Shown in pieces: positions 1 to 9,506 of a stretch of DNA of 64,000 bases (the stretch's first letter is position 1; every line of letters starts with the position of its first letter). Position numbers and translations under genes: made by a program. The stretch is from Chitinophagaceae bacterium (GTDB lineage Bacteria > Bacteroidota > Bacteroidia > Chitinophagales > Chitinophagaceae). The stretch spans positions 1-64,000 of the forward strand of contig JAFKGR010000015.1 of NCBI GenBank assembly GCA_017307735.1, in the 5' to 3' direction. Under the pieces are notes generated by a model, which worked only from the letters and a program-made list of their open reading frames with translations, searched no databases and was not told the origin of the DNA.

Positions 1-537
1 ACAAGCAGTGGCAAAAAAGAACTCACGGACATCAACGCTTTGGCTGATGAGTATTTGAGGCTGAGTTATCATGGAATGCGTGCAAAAGATAAAAGCTTTA
101 ATTGTGAAATGAGAACTGAGTTTGATGAAACATTACAAAAGATAAATGTCGTTCCGCAGGATATAGGGAGAGTGCTTTTGAATCTTTTTAATAATGCATT
201 CTTCGCTTGCAATGAGCGTAGCCGCGCTGGAACGCTTGAAGGTTTTCAAAACCATCAAGGTTTAGATGCCTACGTTCCCACCGTCACCCTTGTCACCCGA
301 AAAGAAAACGATCATGTAACCATCACCGTCAGAGACAATGGAAACGGCATCCCCGAAAAAATCAAAGACAAAATCTTTCAGCCCTTCTTCACTACCAAAC
401 CTACGGGTCAGGGAACAGGATTGGGATTGAGTTTGAGTTATGACATCATCACGAAAGAACATAACGGGACAATCAAGGTAGAAAGTGTGAAAGGAGAAGG
501 AACCGAGTTTACGGTGAGTTTACCGGTAAAACCCTGA
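1..537 (+). CDS. Histidine kinase, C-terminal part (5' end outside window)
   Basis: This is the catalytic end of a membrane-type sensor histidine kinase; the reading frame is open from base 1, so the start lies upstream of the window. The 178 visible residues hold the ATP-binding HATPase_c domain: N box NLFNNAF, G1 box DNGNGIP, F box FQPFFTTKP and G2 box [12 protein letters not shown]. It is closely related to the kinases at 11125, 35804 and 40225, which share these boxes almost word for word. Between the N box and the next strand it carries a low-complexity insert (NERSRAGTLEGFQNHQGL) that corresponds to a palindromic DNA repeat. Sensor and phosphoacceptor regions are not visible. Kinase assignment is firm; the signal is unknown. 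Confidence 0.93.
   Translation, partial: TSSGKKELTDINALADEYLRLSYHGMRAKDKSFNCEMRTEFDETLQKINVVPQDIGRVLLNLFNNAFFACNERSRAGTLEGFQNHQGLDAYVPTVTLVTRKENDHVTITVRDNGNGIPEKIKDKIFQPFFTTKPTGQGTGLGLSLSYDIITKEHNGTIKVESVKGEGTEFTVSLPVKP
211..259. repeat. Palindromic repeat read in frame inside the kinase gene
   Basis: The segment contains an imperfect palindrome at 235-259 (CTTGAAGGTTTT, one or two bases, then AAACCATCAAG), preceded by a GAGCGTAGCC-type motif. A sister copy lies at the same codon position in the kinase at 11125. It is translated in frame and falls in a loop of the ATPase domain. Confidence 0.6.
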
Positions 538-700
538 AAGTCGGTGCAAATATTTCAGGTGAAAACCATCAGCAGAGGGTGTATTCTGGTTCGGGTAACC
601 ATCGGACCCTTTGTGTAAATATCCCGGCCGCTGATGTTAACGATGGATAACGGATCTTCCTGATTGATTTTTCATCTGCCTGTGTAAATCTGAAAATGAA

Positions 701-763
701 CGAAAATTCCTGTTTTTTGCCCGATTTTTCCTATCACTGCACCTCGCCCTCGCAATAACTTTA
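701..763 (+). promoter_or_regulatory. Promoter A with 21-bp direct repeat, upstream of the M1 peptidase
   Basis: Half-sites CGAAAATTCCT (701) and CGATTTTTCCT (722) are spaced 21 bp. The second TTCCT (728) lies exactly 28 bp before a -7-like box TAACTTTA (756-763). The peptidase ATG follows 41 bp later. The same layout occurs at 10927, 17721 and 20875, which suggests a common activator binding on one helix face (inference). Confidence 0.6.
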
Positions 764-804
764 GTTGTTCTTAAAATTATAGCCGGTTATTAAATTATTT
801 TTTA

Positions 805-2742
805 ATGAGAAGAATCTCTTTTTTGCTTCTGGCTGCTTTTTTTATCAGCCTCCATTTGCAGTCGCAAACCTTATATCAGCCACGAAATGTAAAAACTGCT
901 TTTGAAAACGGAACAAGGGCAATGAACGGTAAACCCGGCCCACACTATTGGCAAAATCGCAGCAACTATGATATTGACCTGACACTTTCACCACCTAATA
1001 CAACCATAAAAGGTTATGAAGAAATTACCTATTTCAATGACAGCCCGGATACGCTGAATACGGTTATTTTTCGCCTGACGATGAATTACCATAAGCCTGA
1101 GGCAGGCCGTGCCGCCGGCCTGTTTTTTAATTTAGACCCTCTTCAACTCAACTCCGGTATCTATATTGACCATCTGAAAATGAACGGTGAAGAAATGAAT
1201 TGGCCTGAAGCAACGGATGATTATACATGGCAGAATATTCCTTTGAAAGAACCATTATTGCCCGGAGATTCTGTTCATTTTTCTGTAGAATGGCACTACG
1301 ACATAGCTCCGGCTCTCGGCGCCAGCCAACGGGCGAACAGGGAAGGCATGATAGATCCAACCACCTGGTGTGTAGCCTATTTCTATCCCCGTGTCGCTGT
1401 GTATGATGATTACAATGGATGGGACCGACTGCCATTCACCGGCGCTCAGGAATTTTATAATGATTTCAGCAACTATACGCTTAAAGTCCATGTGCCAAAG
1501 AATTTCATTGTCTGGGCTACCGGAACATTGCAGAATCCGGATGAGGTTTTGCAACCCCACTATGCGCAGTTGTTAAAAAAATCCATGACTTCCGATGTGG
1601 TTATTCATATTGCTACTCCGGTTGATTTGGAACAAAAAAATATTACCCGGCAAAATGCTTGCAACACCTGGATATGGAAAGCAGGCAATGTTACAGAAGT
1701 AGCTTTGTTTATAAGCAATCATGATAACTGGGACGCGGCAAGTGTAGTGGTAGATAGCGCTACCGGCAGAAGGGCAAGTGTTCAATCGGCTTACGATAAG
1801 GCTTCAGGAGGTTTTCACCAGGCAGCGGCTATCGGTCAAAAAACAATAGGCTGGTATTCACGCAATTTTCCGGGTGTACCTTATCCTTATCCAAAGATGA
1901 CTGTGGTGGAAGGTTTTGCCGGTATGGAATACCCGATGATGGTAAATGACGGAGCCACTGCAACCAGTGCAAGTGACAGCGATAACGTAAAAGGAGAAGA
2001 ACACCACGAAATTGCACACACCTATTTTCCTTTCTACACGGGCATCAATGAAAGCCGGTATGCTTTTATGGACGAGGGTTGGGCCAACGTCTTCGGTTAT
2101 CTGGTAGATTTGACAGAGGCAAATCCAACTGTGAGGAAAGGGGGGTGGACATATTCACATTTGGCAGCAGTTACCCGGGATTCTGAACAGGAAATGCAGG
2201 TACCTATGATTGAAGTTAATTTACAAACCAGTTTGGCTTATGCAGGCAATGCCTACGCCAAACCGATGTGGGCCTATCTCGCACTGAAAGATTTATTAGG
2301 CGATCAATTATTCAGAAAATGTTTGCAGGGTTACATCGCACGCTGGCACGGGAAGCATCCTATTCCTTGGGATTTCTTCAATTCATTCAACGACATCTCC
2401 GGCAAGAATCTGAACTGGTTTTGGAACAGTTGGTTTTTCTCACACGGATATGATGATTTGGGAGTTGGTAATGTGGAAAAGACCAATACCGGTTATGCCG
2501 TAACGATAAAAAATGTGGGTGGTTTTGCAATACCGTTTAATGTGAAAATAAAATATGGAGATGGAAGTACAAACAGCATCCACCAAACACCTATTGTGTG
2601 GAAAGAGCATCCTGGAGAAACGACTATTCATATTCAAACTAAAAAAATAATTCGATCCCTGATAATTGATAATGGTATATGGATGGATGCCAATGAAAAA
2701 GATAATGGGTGGAGTGGGAAAAATGAAACCATGAAGAATTGA
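805..2742 (+). CDS. Secreted M1-family metallopeptidase (aminopeptidase type)
   Basis: A 645-residue exported zinc peptidase. Residues 1-21 form a signal peptide ending LQSQ. The substrate-binding motif appears as GMEYP at 373-377 (the family GAMEN position). The zinc site HEIAH is at 401-405, followed after exactly 18 residues by the third ligand E424, the HExxH-X18-E pattern that defines gluzincins of the M1 family. It probably removes N-terminal residues from peptides in the periplasm or at the surface. It is preceded by promoter A and starts a run of secreted hydrolase genes reaching 9264. The C-terminal 90 residues look like a beta-rich add-on rather than the ERAP-like helical domain. 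Family assignment is secure; substrate unknown. Confidence 0.93.
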   Translation: MRRISFLLLAAFFISLHLQSQTLYQPRNVKTAFENGTRAMNGKPGPHYWQNRSNYDIDLTLSPPNTTIKGYEEITYFNDSPDTLNTVIFRLTMNYHKPEAGRAAGLFFNLDPLQLNSGIYIDHLKMNGEEMNWPEATDDYTWQNIPLKEPLLPGDSVHFSVEWHYDIAPALGASQRANREGMIDPTTWCVAYFYPRVAVYDDYNGWDRLPFTGAQEFYNDFSNYTLKVHVPKNFIVWATGTLQNPDEVLQPHYAQLLKKSMTSDVVIHIATPVDLEQKNITRQNACNTWIWKAGNVTEVALFISNHDNWDAASVVVDSATGRRASVQSAYDKASGGFHQAAAIGQKTIGWYSRNFPGVPYPYPKMTVVEGFAGMEYPMMVNDGATATSASDSDNVKGEEHHEIAHTYFPFYTGINESRYAFMDEGWANVFGYLVDLTEANPTVRKGGWTYSHLAAVTRDSEQEMQVPMIEVNLQTSLAYAGNAYAKPMWAYLALKDLLGDQLFRKCLQGYIARWHGKHPIPWDFFNSFNDISGKNLNWFWNSWFFSHGYDDLGVGNVEKTNTGYAVTIKNVGGFAIPFNVKIKYGDGSTNSIHQTPIVWKEHPGETTIHIQTKKIIRSLIIDNGIWMDANEKDNGWSGKNETMKN

Positions 2743-2781
2743 AGATGCATTGAGAAAAGAGAATTTGAAGATGAAGGTATA

Positions 2782-2853
2782 GCCACCAAGCCTCCAAGGC
2801 ACTAAGAAGCACGAAGAAATTCCTTGGTGTAAACCTGGTGGCCTTTGTGGCAG
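2782..2853. repeat. Intergenic inverted repeat (CCACCAAG...CTTGGTGG type)
   Basis: The sequence reads CCACCAAGCCTCCAAGGCAC and, after an A-rich centre, CCTTGGTGTAAACCTGGTGG. The two sides are roughly complementary, so the segment can fold into a long imperfect hairpin. Repeats of this general kind are scattered in many Bacteroidota genomes (general knowledge). A decayed piece may lie near 20831-20862. It sits between the M1 gene and the first HExxH gene and may end or stabilise transcripts. Confidence 0.45.
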
Positions 2854-2915
2854 AATAAACATTTAATAAACAACAATGGGCTTCTGCCACATTTAAAAAT
2901 GAAAAATTTTCAACT

Positions 2916-3788
2916 ATGAAATCAATAATTACAATAACGGCCTTTCTGCTTTTCGCACTCGGCAGTTTTGCACAGCAACAATTCGCCGGCGCCAAAGACT
3001 ATTACCGTTTTGAAGCCCGGGAAGCCGCACGAATAGGCGATGCTATTAATAAATTCCATTGGGATACGCTACAGGGAAAAATTCCTGTGTTATACAGTAA
3101 AAATTATGAAGTACGTGCAAAAGCCATCCAGGCGATGGTAGAGGAATGCGCTGCGTTTTATCAGCCAAAATTTCCCGATATAAAATTTGATTTGTATATC
3201 ATGGTTCTGAATCAAAAGGACTGGAACAAGATTCATTTAACTACACTTAGTAATTATGGAATGCCCAATTACCTTCCTGAAATCAGGAAATTATTTGCTG
3301 CGGCAGATAAAAAAGCCGTAGCAAAAATATTTGGTGGCACAGATAACACCTCCGACACACATTTATCACAATTTGACTGTATTGCCTTGCATGAATTAGG
3401 TCATGCTTTTCTGCAAACCTTTAATAAACTTTATACCGGGAAGCTCTGGACAGATGAATTTTTGGCTTCCTATTTTGCCATTTGTTTTTTTGAGCAGCAT
3501 AAAGAATATCCCGGTCTGCCTCAGGTGGGCGAAACCGGTTACACGCCGAAATACAGGACCCTCGCAGATTTGGAACGGTTGTACTCTAATGTGGGAGACC
3601 AGAACTACGGCTGGTATCAGGCGCAATTTCAAAACCTCGGTTATGAATTATATCCAAAATTCAAAACAAGGCTAATCAATGAATTTATTAAGAATGCTTC
3701 ACCGGAAGGAAAGAAATTAGATCCGTTGGCATTGCTACAACAGATCGCGCCAGAGATAACGAATCAGTGGTTGAAAGAAATGAAATAA
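2916..3788 (+). CDS. Secreted HExxH protein, copy 1 (putative metalloprotease)
   Basis: A 290-residue exported protein with a signal peptide (MKSIITITAFLLFALGSFAQ). It carries HELGH at 159-163 and, 17 residues on, a glutamate in WTDEFLASYF (E181), arranged like the zinc ligands of gluzincin peptidases. I do not recognise the family by name. It is the first of three paralogues (copies at 3827 and 8413), and the core from the HExxH to YGWYQAQFQNLGYELYPKF is nearly identical in copies 1 and 2. The upper half is more divergent, which fits a substrate-facing part. Neighbours are M1 and M13 peptidases and a serine hydrolase. Protease function is inferred from the motif and context only. Confidence 0.8.
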   Translation: MKSIITITAFLLFALGSFAQQQFAGAKDYYRFEAREAARIGDAINKFHWDTLQGKIPVLYSKNYEVRAKAIQAMVEECAAFYQPKFPDIKFDLYIMVLNQKDWNKIHLTTLSNYGMPNYLPEIRKLFAAADKKAVAKIFGGTDNTSDTHLSQFDCIALHELGHAFLQTFNKLYTGKLWTDEFLASYFAICFFEQHKEYPGLPQVGETGYTPKYRTLADLERLYSNVGDQNYGWYQAQFQNLGYELYPKFKTRLINEFIKNASPEGKKLDPLALLQQIAPEITNQWLKEMK

Positions 3789-3826
3789 AAATGAAAGGCC
3801 TTTAGTACTGTATAAACTTGAATACA

Positions 3827-4699
3827 ATGAAATCAATGATCGCCCTTACCGCATTTTTGTTTTGTGCCATTAGTGCCTATGAGCAACAACAATTGACTCA
3901 GGTACAGAATCATTATCGTGTTGACGACAAGGAAGCTGCGAGATTTGACCAAATCATCAACTCTTATCATTGGGATACTTTATCCGGAAAGATGCCTGTT
4001 CTTTACAGTAATGGTTATAAAGTACGTGCCCAAACCATACAAAAGTTAATTGAAGCCTGCATGGAGTTTTACAAGCGGGTATTTCCCGAAACGAAATTTA
4101 ATTTATACACAATGGTACTGAACCTGGAAGACTGGAATAAGATTCATTTGAATGAAATGGTTCCTTATGGACTGCCAAATTATTTTGCGGAAATAGCTAA
4201 ATTATTTATTGCGGCGGATAAAAAAGCCGTAGCGAAAATATTTGGAGGCACAGATAATACCTCTGACACGCATTTATCAAGATTTGATTGCATCGCCCTG
4301 CACGAATTGGGTCATGCTTTTCTGCAGACCTCCAATAAACTTTATACCGGGAAACTCTGGACTGATGAATTTTTAGCCTCCTATTTCGCAATATGTTTTT
4401 TTGAACAAAATAAAAATTACCCTGGTTTGCCCCAGGTAGGTGAAACCGGTTATACTCCAAAATACAGAACCCTCGCAGATTTTGAAAGATTATATACAAA
4501 TGTAGGTGCACAGAATTACGGGTGGTACCAGGCTCAATTTCAAAACCTCGGTTATGAGTTGTATCCAAAATTCAAGGCAAGGTTAATCAAAGAATTTATC
4601 AATAATGCTTCACCAACCGGCAAGAAATTAAATCCGCAGGTGCTGCTTCAACAGCTTGCTCCGGAGATAATGAATCAGTGGCTGAAAGGAATGAAGTAA
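3827..4699 (+). CDS. Secreted HExxH protein, copy 2 (putative metalloprotease)
   Basis: A tandem duplicate of the preceding gene, 38 bp downstream. The ATG at 3827 is preferred over the upstream TTG at 3818: it places the signal peptide (MKSMIALTAFLFCAISAYEQ) at the N-terminus and gives 290 residues, the same length as copy 1. The motif HELGHAFLQTSNKLYTGK and the downstream WTDEFLASYF are kept, so the putative zinc site is intact. The last residues (LAPEIMNQWLKGMK) match a coding remnant at about 6920, evidence that the family once had more copies here. Catalytic activity is inferred, not shown. Confidence 0.8.
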   Translation: MKSMIALTAFLFCAISAYEQQQLTQVQNHYRVDDKEAARFDQIINSYHWDTLSGKMPVLYSNGYKVRAQTIQKLIEACMEFYKRVFPETKFNLYTMVLNLEDWNKIHLNEMVPYGLPNYFAEIAKLFIAADKKAVAKIFGGTDNTSDTHLSRFDCIALHELGHAFLQTSNKLYTGKLWTDEFLASYFAICFFEQNKNYPGLPQVGETGYTPKYRTLADFERLYTNVGAQNYGWYQAQFQNLGYELYPKFKARLIKEFINNASPTGKKLNPQVLLQQLAPEIMNQWLKGMK

Positions 4700-4747
4700 T
4701 TATTTAAAGAAATGAATAGTGCAAAATTCTAATCAATTATATCTGTT

Positions 4748-6850
4748 ATGAAACAATTTTTTCTCAATAAAACAGCTTTTCTGCTGTTAGTAATATCTGC
4801 GATGGCAGCCGGTGTTATCAGTTGCCGTTCAAGCATCGGGGAGACTGCATTCAAAGACCCGATAGACCTTTCTGCACGCGATACTTCTGTGAGTCCGGCA
4901 CAGGATTTCTTTGAATATGCCAATGGTACCTGGTTGAAAAATACGGAGATACCTGCAGACAAAGCCAGGGTGGGTTCATTCGCAACTTTGGCAGACAGTG
5001 TTCTTGTTCAGATAAAAGGTATCCTGGATTCCTGTATGGCAATAAAGAGTCCGAAAGCCGGTACTCCCGCTCAATTAGCCGGAGGCCTGTATGCCAGTGT
5101 GTTGGATACAGCCGCTGTTGAAAATGCAGGTCTGACTCCTTTGCGTGCAGACCTGGCACGCATTGCGGCGATAAAAGAACGGGGAGATATCATTCGTGAA
5201 ATCGGATTGGAAAATAAAAACGGAGATTGGTTTTGGGATTGGTACCATTGGGGCTGGGACGATATTATTACAGGTACGGGCCAGTTGTGCACCATATATG
5301 TTTTTGCTGATAATAAAAACAGCAATCTTACCAGGCTGCATTGTGACCAGGGCGGACTGGGACTTCCGAATAAAACCTATTACTTTAAAACAGATTCTGC
5401 AGGCAGGCATATTATTGCAGTATATAAGAATTACATCGCCAATATCCTTAGTCTGAGTGGAGAAAGCCCGGAGCCAAAAGCAGATGCAGAAGCTATTTTT
5501 TCGTTAGAGAAAAAGTTGGCCGAAGCCTCCAGTGGCCGTGAAGAGCTCTACGTTCCTGAAAAAAATTATCATTTGATGAGTGTGGCAGAAATGCAGTCGC
5601 TTACTCCCAATATACAATGGCGGCAATTACTAAACACAATGGATATACGTACAGATACTTTGCTGGTAGGCCAGCCTGCATTTTACAAAACATTGTCAGG
5701 TCTGTTGAAGAGCACTCCCATATCCGTATGGAAAAAATATCTTTCTTTCCATTTGATAAATCAGTATGCTCCCTGGCTGAGCGCACCTTATGCAAATGCC
5801 GCCTTTGCTTTACGGCAAGTAATTACCGGTCAAAAAGAAAGGGCCGCACGCTGGAAGGCCGCTTCCATTCTTGTGAACAGTACCATTGGCGAAGCTTTGG
5901 GTGAACTTTATGTGAACCGTTATTTCCCGCCATCGTATAAAAAATATATGGTGAACATGGTAAACAACCTGAAAGCCGCTTTCCGGGAACATATCAAAAA
6001 CTTAGACTGGATGAGCGATTCAACGAAGACCTTAGCGTTGGATAAATTAAATGCAATGGTGGCAAAAATTGGTTATCCTGAAAAATGGAAAGACTTTTCT
6101 TCTGTCAATATCAGAAAAGATTCTCTCATTGATAATTTAAAGCGGATAGGCCAGTGGTATTACCATTATAATATGGACAAATTGCCCAAACCGACAGACC
6201 GTTCCGAATGGCTTATGACTTCTGCCACCGTTAACGCGTACAATAATCCTACCTCCAATGATATCAATTTCCCCGCTGCCATTCTGCAACCGCCGTTTTA
6301 TTTTCCTAATGGGGATGATGCAGTTAATTACGGAAGTATCGGAGCGGTAATAGGCCATGAGATGACCCATAGTTTTGATAATATGGGAAGTAAGTACGAC
6401 AAGGACGGAAGCCTGAAAAACTGGTGGACCAAAGCAGACCAGAAAGAGTTTGATAAAAGAGCAGATATGATTGTAAAACAGTTTGACCAATACACTGTGC
6501 TGGATTCGGTTCACCTGAATGGCAAAATGGAAGAGGTTGAAAATATTGCAGACCTGGGAGGAATTGCCATCGCCTACACGGCTTTTCAAAAAACAAGGGA
6601 AGTGCAAAAGGATACTCTTATTAACGGACTAACGCCTAATCAACGTTTTTTTATGGCTAATGCACAGATATGGAGAAGTAAACTGCGCCCACAAAGGTTA
6701 GCATGGTTGGTAACCAGTAATGGACATGCACCTGCAAAATATCGTGCCAACGGCCCGGTTTCCAATATGCCTGAATTTTACAAAGCCTTCAACGTAAAAA
6801 AGGGAGACAAAATGTATCGTGCAGATAGTGTGCGGGTAAAGATTTGGTGA
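4748..6850 (+). CDS. pepO: M13-family (neprilysin-like) metallopeptidase lipoprotein
   Basis: A 700-residue oligopeptidase of the M13/PepO family. The N-terminus is a lipoprotein signal with lipobox VISC, cysteine 26, so the enzyme is probably membrane-anchored on the periplasmic side or at the surface. The zinc site HEMTH is at 537-541 and the third-ligand motif ENIADLGG begins at E598. The N-terminal half has the typical M13 opening (DFFEYANGTWL) and the substrate-pocket segment VNAYNNP. It lies in the same orientation as the HExxH genes, 48 bp after copy 2, and may share transcripts with them. The C-terminus ends VKIW rather than the CxxW of animal neprilysins. Confidence 0.93.
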   Translation: MKQFFLNKTAFLLLVISAMAAGVISCRSSIGETAFKDPIDLSARDTSVSPAQDFFEYANGTWLKNTEIPADKARVGSFATLADSVLVQIKGILDSCMAIKSPKAGTPAQLAGGLYASVLDTAAVENAGLTPLRADLARIAAIKERGDIIREIGLENKNGDWFWDWYHWGWDDIITGTGQLCTIYVFADNKNSNLTRLHCDQGGLGLPNKTYYFKTDSAGRHIIAVYKNYIANILSLSGESPEPKADAEAIFSLEKKLAEASSGREELYVPEKNYHLMSVAEMQSLTPNIQWRQLLNTMDIRTDTLLVGQPAFYKTLSGLLKSTPISVWKKYLSFHLINQYAPWLSAPYANAAFALRQVITGQKERAARWKAASILVNSTIGEALGELYVNRYFPPSYKKYMVNMVNNLKAAFREHIKNLDWMSDSTKTLALDKLNAMVAKIGYPEKWKDFSSVNIRKDSLIDNLKRIGQWYYHYNMDKLPKPTDRSEWLMTSATVNAYNNPTSNDINFPAAILQPPFYFPNGDDAVNYGSIGAVIGHEMTHSFDNMGSKYDKDGSLKNWWTKADQKEFDKRADMIVKQFDQYTVLDSVHLNGKMEEVENIADLGGIAIAYTAFQKTREVQKDTLINGLTPNQRFFMANAQIWRSKLRPQRLAWLVTSNGHAPAKYRANGPVSNMPEFYKAFNVKKGDKMYRADSVRVKIW

Positions 6851-6919
6851 TGGAGATGCCCTGTATCGTGAATCTCTATTCGTAAGATTTTAAGAAACAC
6901 AGTAATCGCTTTTGAGGAA

Positions 6920-6963
6920 AAAACTTGCTCAGGAGATAATGAATCAATGGATGAAAGGAAATG
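6920..6963 (+). pseudogene. C-terminal remnant of a fourth HExxH-family gene
   Basis: Read in one frame the bases encode LAQEIMNQWMKGN, matching the C-terminus of copy 2 (LAPEIMNQWLKGMK), and the DNA matches nearly base for base (GGAGATAATGAATCA). There is no start or zinc site upstream, so only the tail of a lost or recombined copy survives, between the M13 gene and the serine hydrolase. It marks deletion or recombination within a former tandem array. Confidence 0.7.
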
Positions 6964-6985
6964 AGAAATTAATAATTAAAAGATC

Positions 6986-8386
6986 ATGAAACTAAAATAT
7001 GTATTTTTTCTGCTGATCATTTTTTCATGCTACACTCATCCTTCTCAGAAGGACTACTCCGCCCTGATTGACAATTTTATGCAGACTCAGGTTAAAGAAA
7101 ACAATTTCAATGGCAATGTATTGGTGGCAAAGGGAGGCAAGATCATTTGCCAAAAGTCCTTCGGCTATGCTGATTTTGATTCCAAAAGACTGTTGAACGA
7201 CAGTTCCGTTTTTGAACTTGCTTCTGTTTCCAAGCAGTTTACCGCGATGGGAATTTTATTGCTGGTGCAAAAAGGGAAGCTAAATTTATCTGATTCGCTC
7301 AGAAAGTTTTTCCCGCAACTTCCCTATTACAATATCACCGTCAAAAATTTGCTCACCCATACATCAGGATTACCGGCTTATGATGATGAAATGGCGCTGA
7401 AATGGGATCACAAAAAGATTGCCTTCAACAAAGATGTTATCAACTTTTTGGCTACCGAAAAGCCGGTCATACATTTTTTGCCCGGAAAGAAATGGGAATA
7501 TTCCAACACAGCTTATGTATTATTAGCCTCTATCATTGAAAAAGTATCGGGTGAGGCATTTAAAGATTATATGGCTGAAAATATTTTTACTCCGCTCGGT
7601 ATGACACATTCCCGTGTGTATAATACCCGCCGATCATTGAGAGATACCATTCCCAATTATGCTTATGGCTACGTGTATTCGGACAGCTTGAAAAAATATG
7701 TGCTGCCCGACAGCCTGCCGGAATTTGATGAAGTATATTACTTAGACGGCGTGGAAGGCGATGGTGTTGTGAACAGCACCACCGGCGATTTATTAAAATG
7801 GGAAAATGCTTTAAAAGCTCACTCATTGTTGAATGAAAAACTGCAGACGGAAATGATTTCACCGCAATCTGTTGCAGATACCATCCTGAAAAAATATTAC
7901 GGCTATGGCGTATTTGTGGGAAACGATGCCTATGGAAAATATGCATCGCATCGCGGAAGCTGGCCGGGGTACGGAACATTTCTTCTTTATTATGCAAAAG
8001 ATGATGTTACCATCGTTGTGTTATGCAATAATGTGGCCAGCGGAGCAAAGCCGGAATTTATTTACTCAAAAGGTCTGGCCGACATCATGTTCGGTAAGCC
8101 CGAGTCTTTAACTGCTCATCGTGAAATAAAAATAAATCCTTTGCTACTGAAACGATATGTCGGAAAATACAGGGCGGCCAAACCTTTTGAATTAATTCAG
8201 AAAAACGGGAAGTTGTTTTATCGCGAAACTGGAATCGCGGATATAGAACTGAAACCGGAATCCAACACTACATTTTATTATCCGGATGGCAACAAACAAA
8301 TTGAATTTTGGGTAACGCCCTGGGGAGAGGTGGGAAAAGCATTTTTAGTTATTGGAAATAAAAAAACGGAAATAAAAAAAGAATGA
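6986..8386 (+). CDS. Serine hydrolase, class C beta-lactamase / DD-peptidase fold
   Basis: A 466-residue exported hydrolase with a lipoprotein-like signal (IIFSC, cysteine 15). The three active-site elements of the class C beta-lactamase/penicillin-binding fold are visible: SVSK with nucleophile S80 and K83, YSN at 172-174, and HRG at 322-324 in the KTG position. A 100-residue beta-rich C-terminal extension follows. Such proteins act as D-amino-acid peptidases, esterases or, rarely, beta-lactamases; the sequence alone does not decide. Its stop overlaps a possible upstream ATG of the next gene (ATGA at 8383), suggesting co-transcription with the HExxH copy 3. Confidence 0.9.
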   Translation: MKLKYVFFLLIIFSCYTHPSQKDYSALIDNFMQTQVKENNFNGNVLVAKGGKIICQKSFGYADFDSKRLLNDSSVFELASVSKQFTAMGILLLVQKGKLNLSDSLRKFFPQLPYYNITVKNLLTHTSGLPAYDDEMALKWDHKKIAFNKDVINFLATEKPVIHFLPGKKWEYSNTAYVLLASIIEKVSGEAFKDYMAENIFTPLGMTHSRVYNTRRSLRDTIPNYAYGYVYSDSLKKYVLPDSLPEFDEVYYLDGVEGDGVVNSTTGDLLKWENALKAHSLLNEKLQTEMISPQSVADTILKKYYGYGVFVGNDAYGKYASHRGSWPGYGTFLLYYAKDDVTIVVLCNNVASGAKPEFIYSKGLADIMFGKPESLTAHREIKINPLLLKRYVGKYRAAKPFELIQKNGKLFYRETGIADIELKPESNTTFYYPDGNKQIEFWVTPWGEVGKAFLVIGNKKTEIKKE

Positions 8387-8412
8387 CTGACAAAAAACAA
8401 AGAGTTTCAATC

Positions 8413-9264
8413 ATGAAACCAATAATAATTATTACAACATTTTTGCTTTGCGCTATCTATAGTTTTGGCCAGGATTATTATAAAACTGAGGCAGAGGAAG
8501 CCGCGAAAATCGGGCCGCTCATTGACTCCTGTCATTGGGATACATTGCCCGGCAGGATACCTGTGCTCTACAGCAAGAATTATAAAATACGTGCTAAAGC
8601 GATTCAATCAATGATAGAGGACTGTGCGGGATTTTATGAAAAAAAATTTCCGGGTACAAAATTTAATTTTCAGATAATGCTTCCGGATCAACGCACATGG
8701 CTTGCCATCCGGTTGGATGATTTTATGCCTTATGGTTTCCCGACATATAATTGGAAACTAAACAAAATATTCATCGGGGCAGATAAACAGGCTGTCGGTA
8801 AAACGCTGACCGGACACAACGACGAAACGCCTGATAGCGTTATCGTACCCCGTGATGTGATTGCCTTGCATGAGATGGGGCATATCTTCCTGCAAACGGT
8901 TAAAAATATTTTTACCGGAAAGAAATGGGCCGATGAATTTTTAGCCTCCTATTTTAAAATCTGTTTTACAAAGGAAAATGAACAGTACAAGGATTTCCCG
9001 GGCAATAAGGCTGCCCAACTGCCGCAATACAGAACACTCAAAGATTTTGAACGGCTTTATACCAGTGTTGGTGTAGTAAATTACGGATGGTACCAGGGAA
9101 AGTTTCAGGAGCTTGGGATGAAACTTTATCCAAAACTTAAAATGAAACTGCTCAAAAAATTTGTTGATAATTATTCGCCAGGCGGAAAGAGGTTGCCGCC
9201 GTTGGTTTTGTTGAAACATTTGGCTCCTGATATAACAAATGAATGGTTGAAAGAGATGGAGTGA
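8413..9264 (+). CDS. Secreted HExxH protein, copy 3 (putative metalloprotease)
   Basis: A third paralogue of the genes at 2916 and 3827. An ATG at 8383 overlaps the previous stop, but the ATG at 8413 starts directly with the signal peptide (MKPIIIITTFLLCAIYSFGQ) and is preferred, giving 283 residues. HEMGH replaces HELGH, and the putative third ligand follows in WADEFLASYF. This copy is the most divergent in the middle, with an insert-like segment around TGHNDETPDSV, yet it ends with the same signature (LAPDITNEWLKEME). A further broken relative lies at 10697-10811. Protease role is inferred from motif and neighbours. Confidence 0.8.
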   Translation: MKPIIIITTFLLCAIYSFGQDYYKTEAEEAAKIGPLIDSCHWDTLPGRIPVLYSKNYKIRAKAIQSMIEDCAGFYEKKFPGTKFNFQIMLPDQRTWLAIRLDDFMPYGFPTYNWKLNKIFIGADKQAVGKTLTGHNDETPDSVIVPRDVIALHEMGHIFLQTVKNIFTGKKWADEFLASYFKICFTKENEQYKDFPGNKAAQLPQYRTLKDFERLYTSVGVVNYGWYQGKFQELGMKLYPKLKMKLLKKFVDNYSPGGKRLPPLVLLKHLAPDITNEWLKEME

Positions 9265-9455
9265 AAAAATACGATCAAATGTGAGTATATCATTCATTCA
9301 AAACCGGAAAGTAAAATTTCAAAGAATATTTTCACGGATTCAAATATATTTTTCCTGAGGTAAGGTTGAAATTTTTTGCAGAGAAAATCGAATGAACAAA
9401 TCGCAGATGATAGAAATGCAATAGAGATGAACCGGTTCTGTTGTTGAGGCAAAAA

Positions 9456-9478
9456 ATCCCGCCTGAAAAAGGCGGGAT
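9456..9478 (-). terminator. Rho-independent terminator for the minus-strand lipoprotein gene
   Basis: The hairpin ATCCCGCCT-gaaaa-AGGCGGGAT is preceded on the + strand by six A residues, so on the minus strand it is followed by a T run. It lies about 30 bases beyond the stop of the gene at 9507-10547 and between convergent genes. Confidence 0.85.
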
Positions 9479-9506
9479 ACATTTAGGTAAAAAATTCTTT
9501 GGCTTG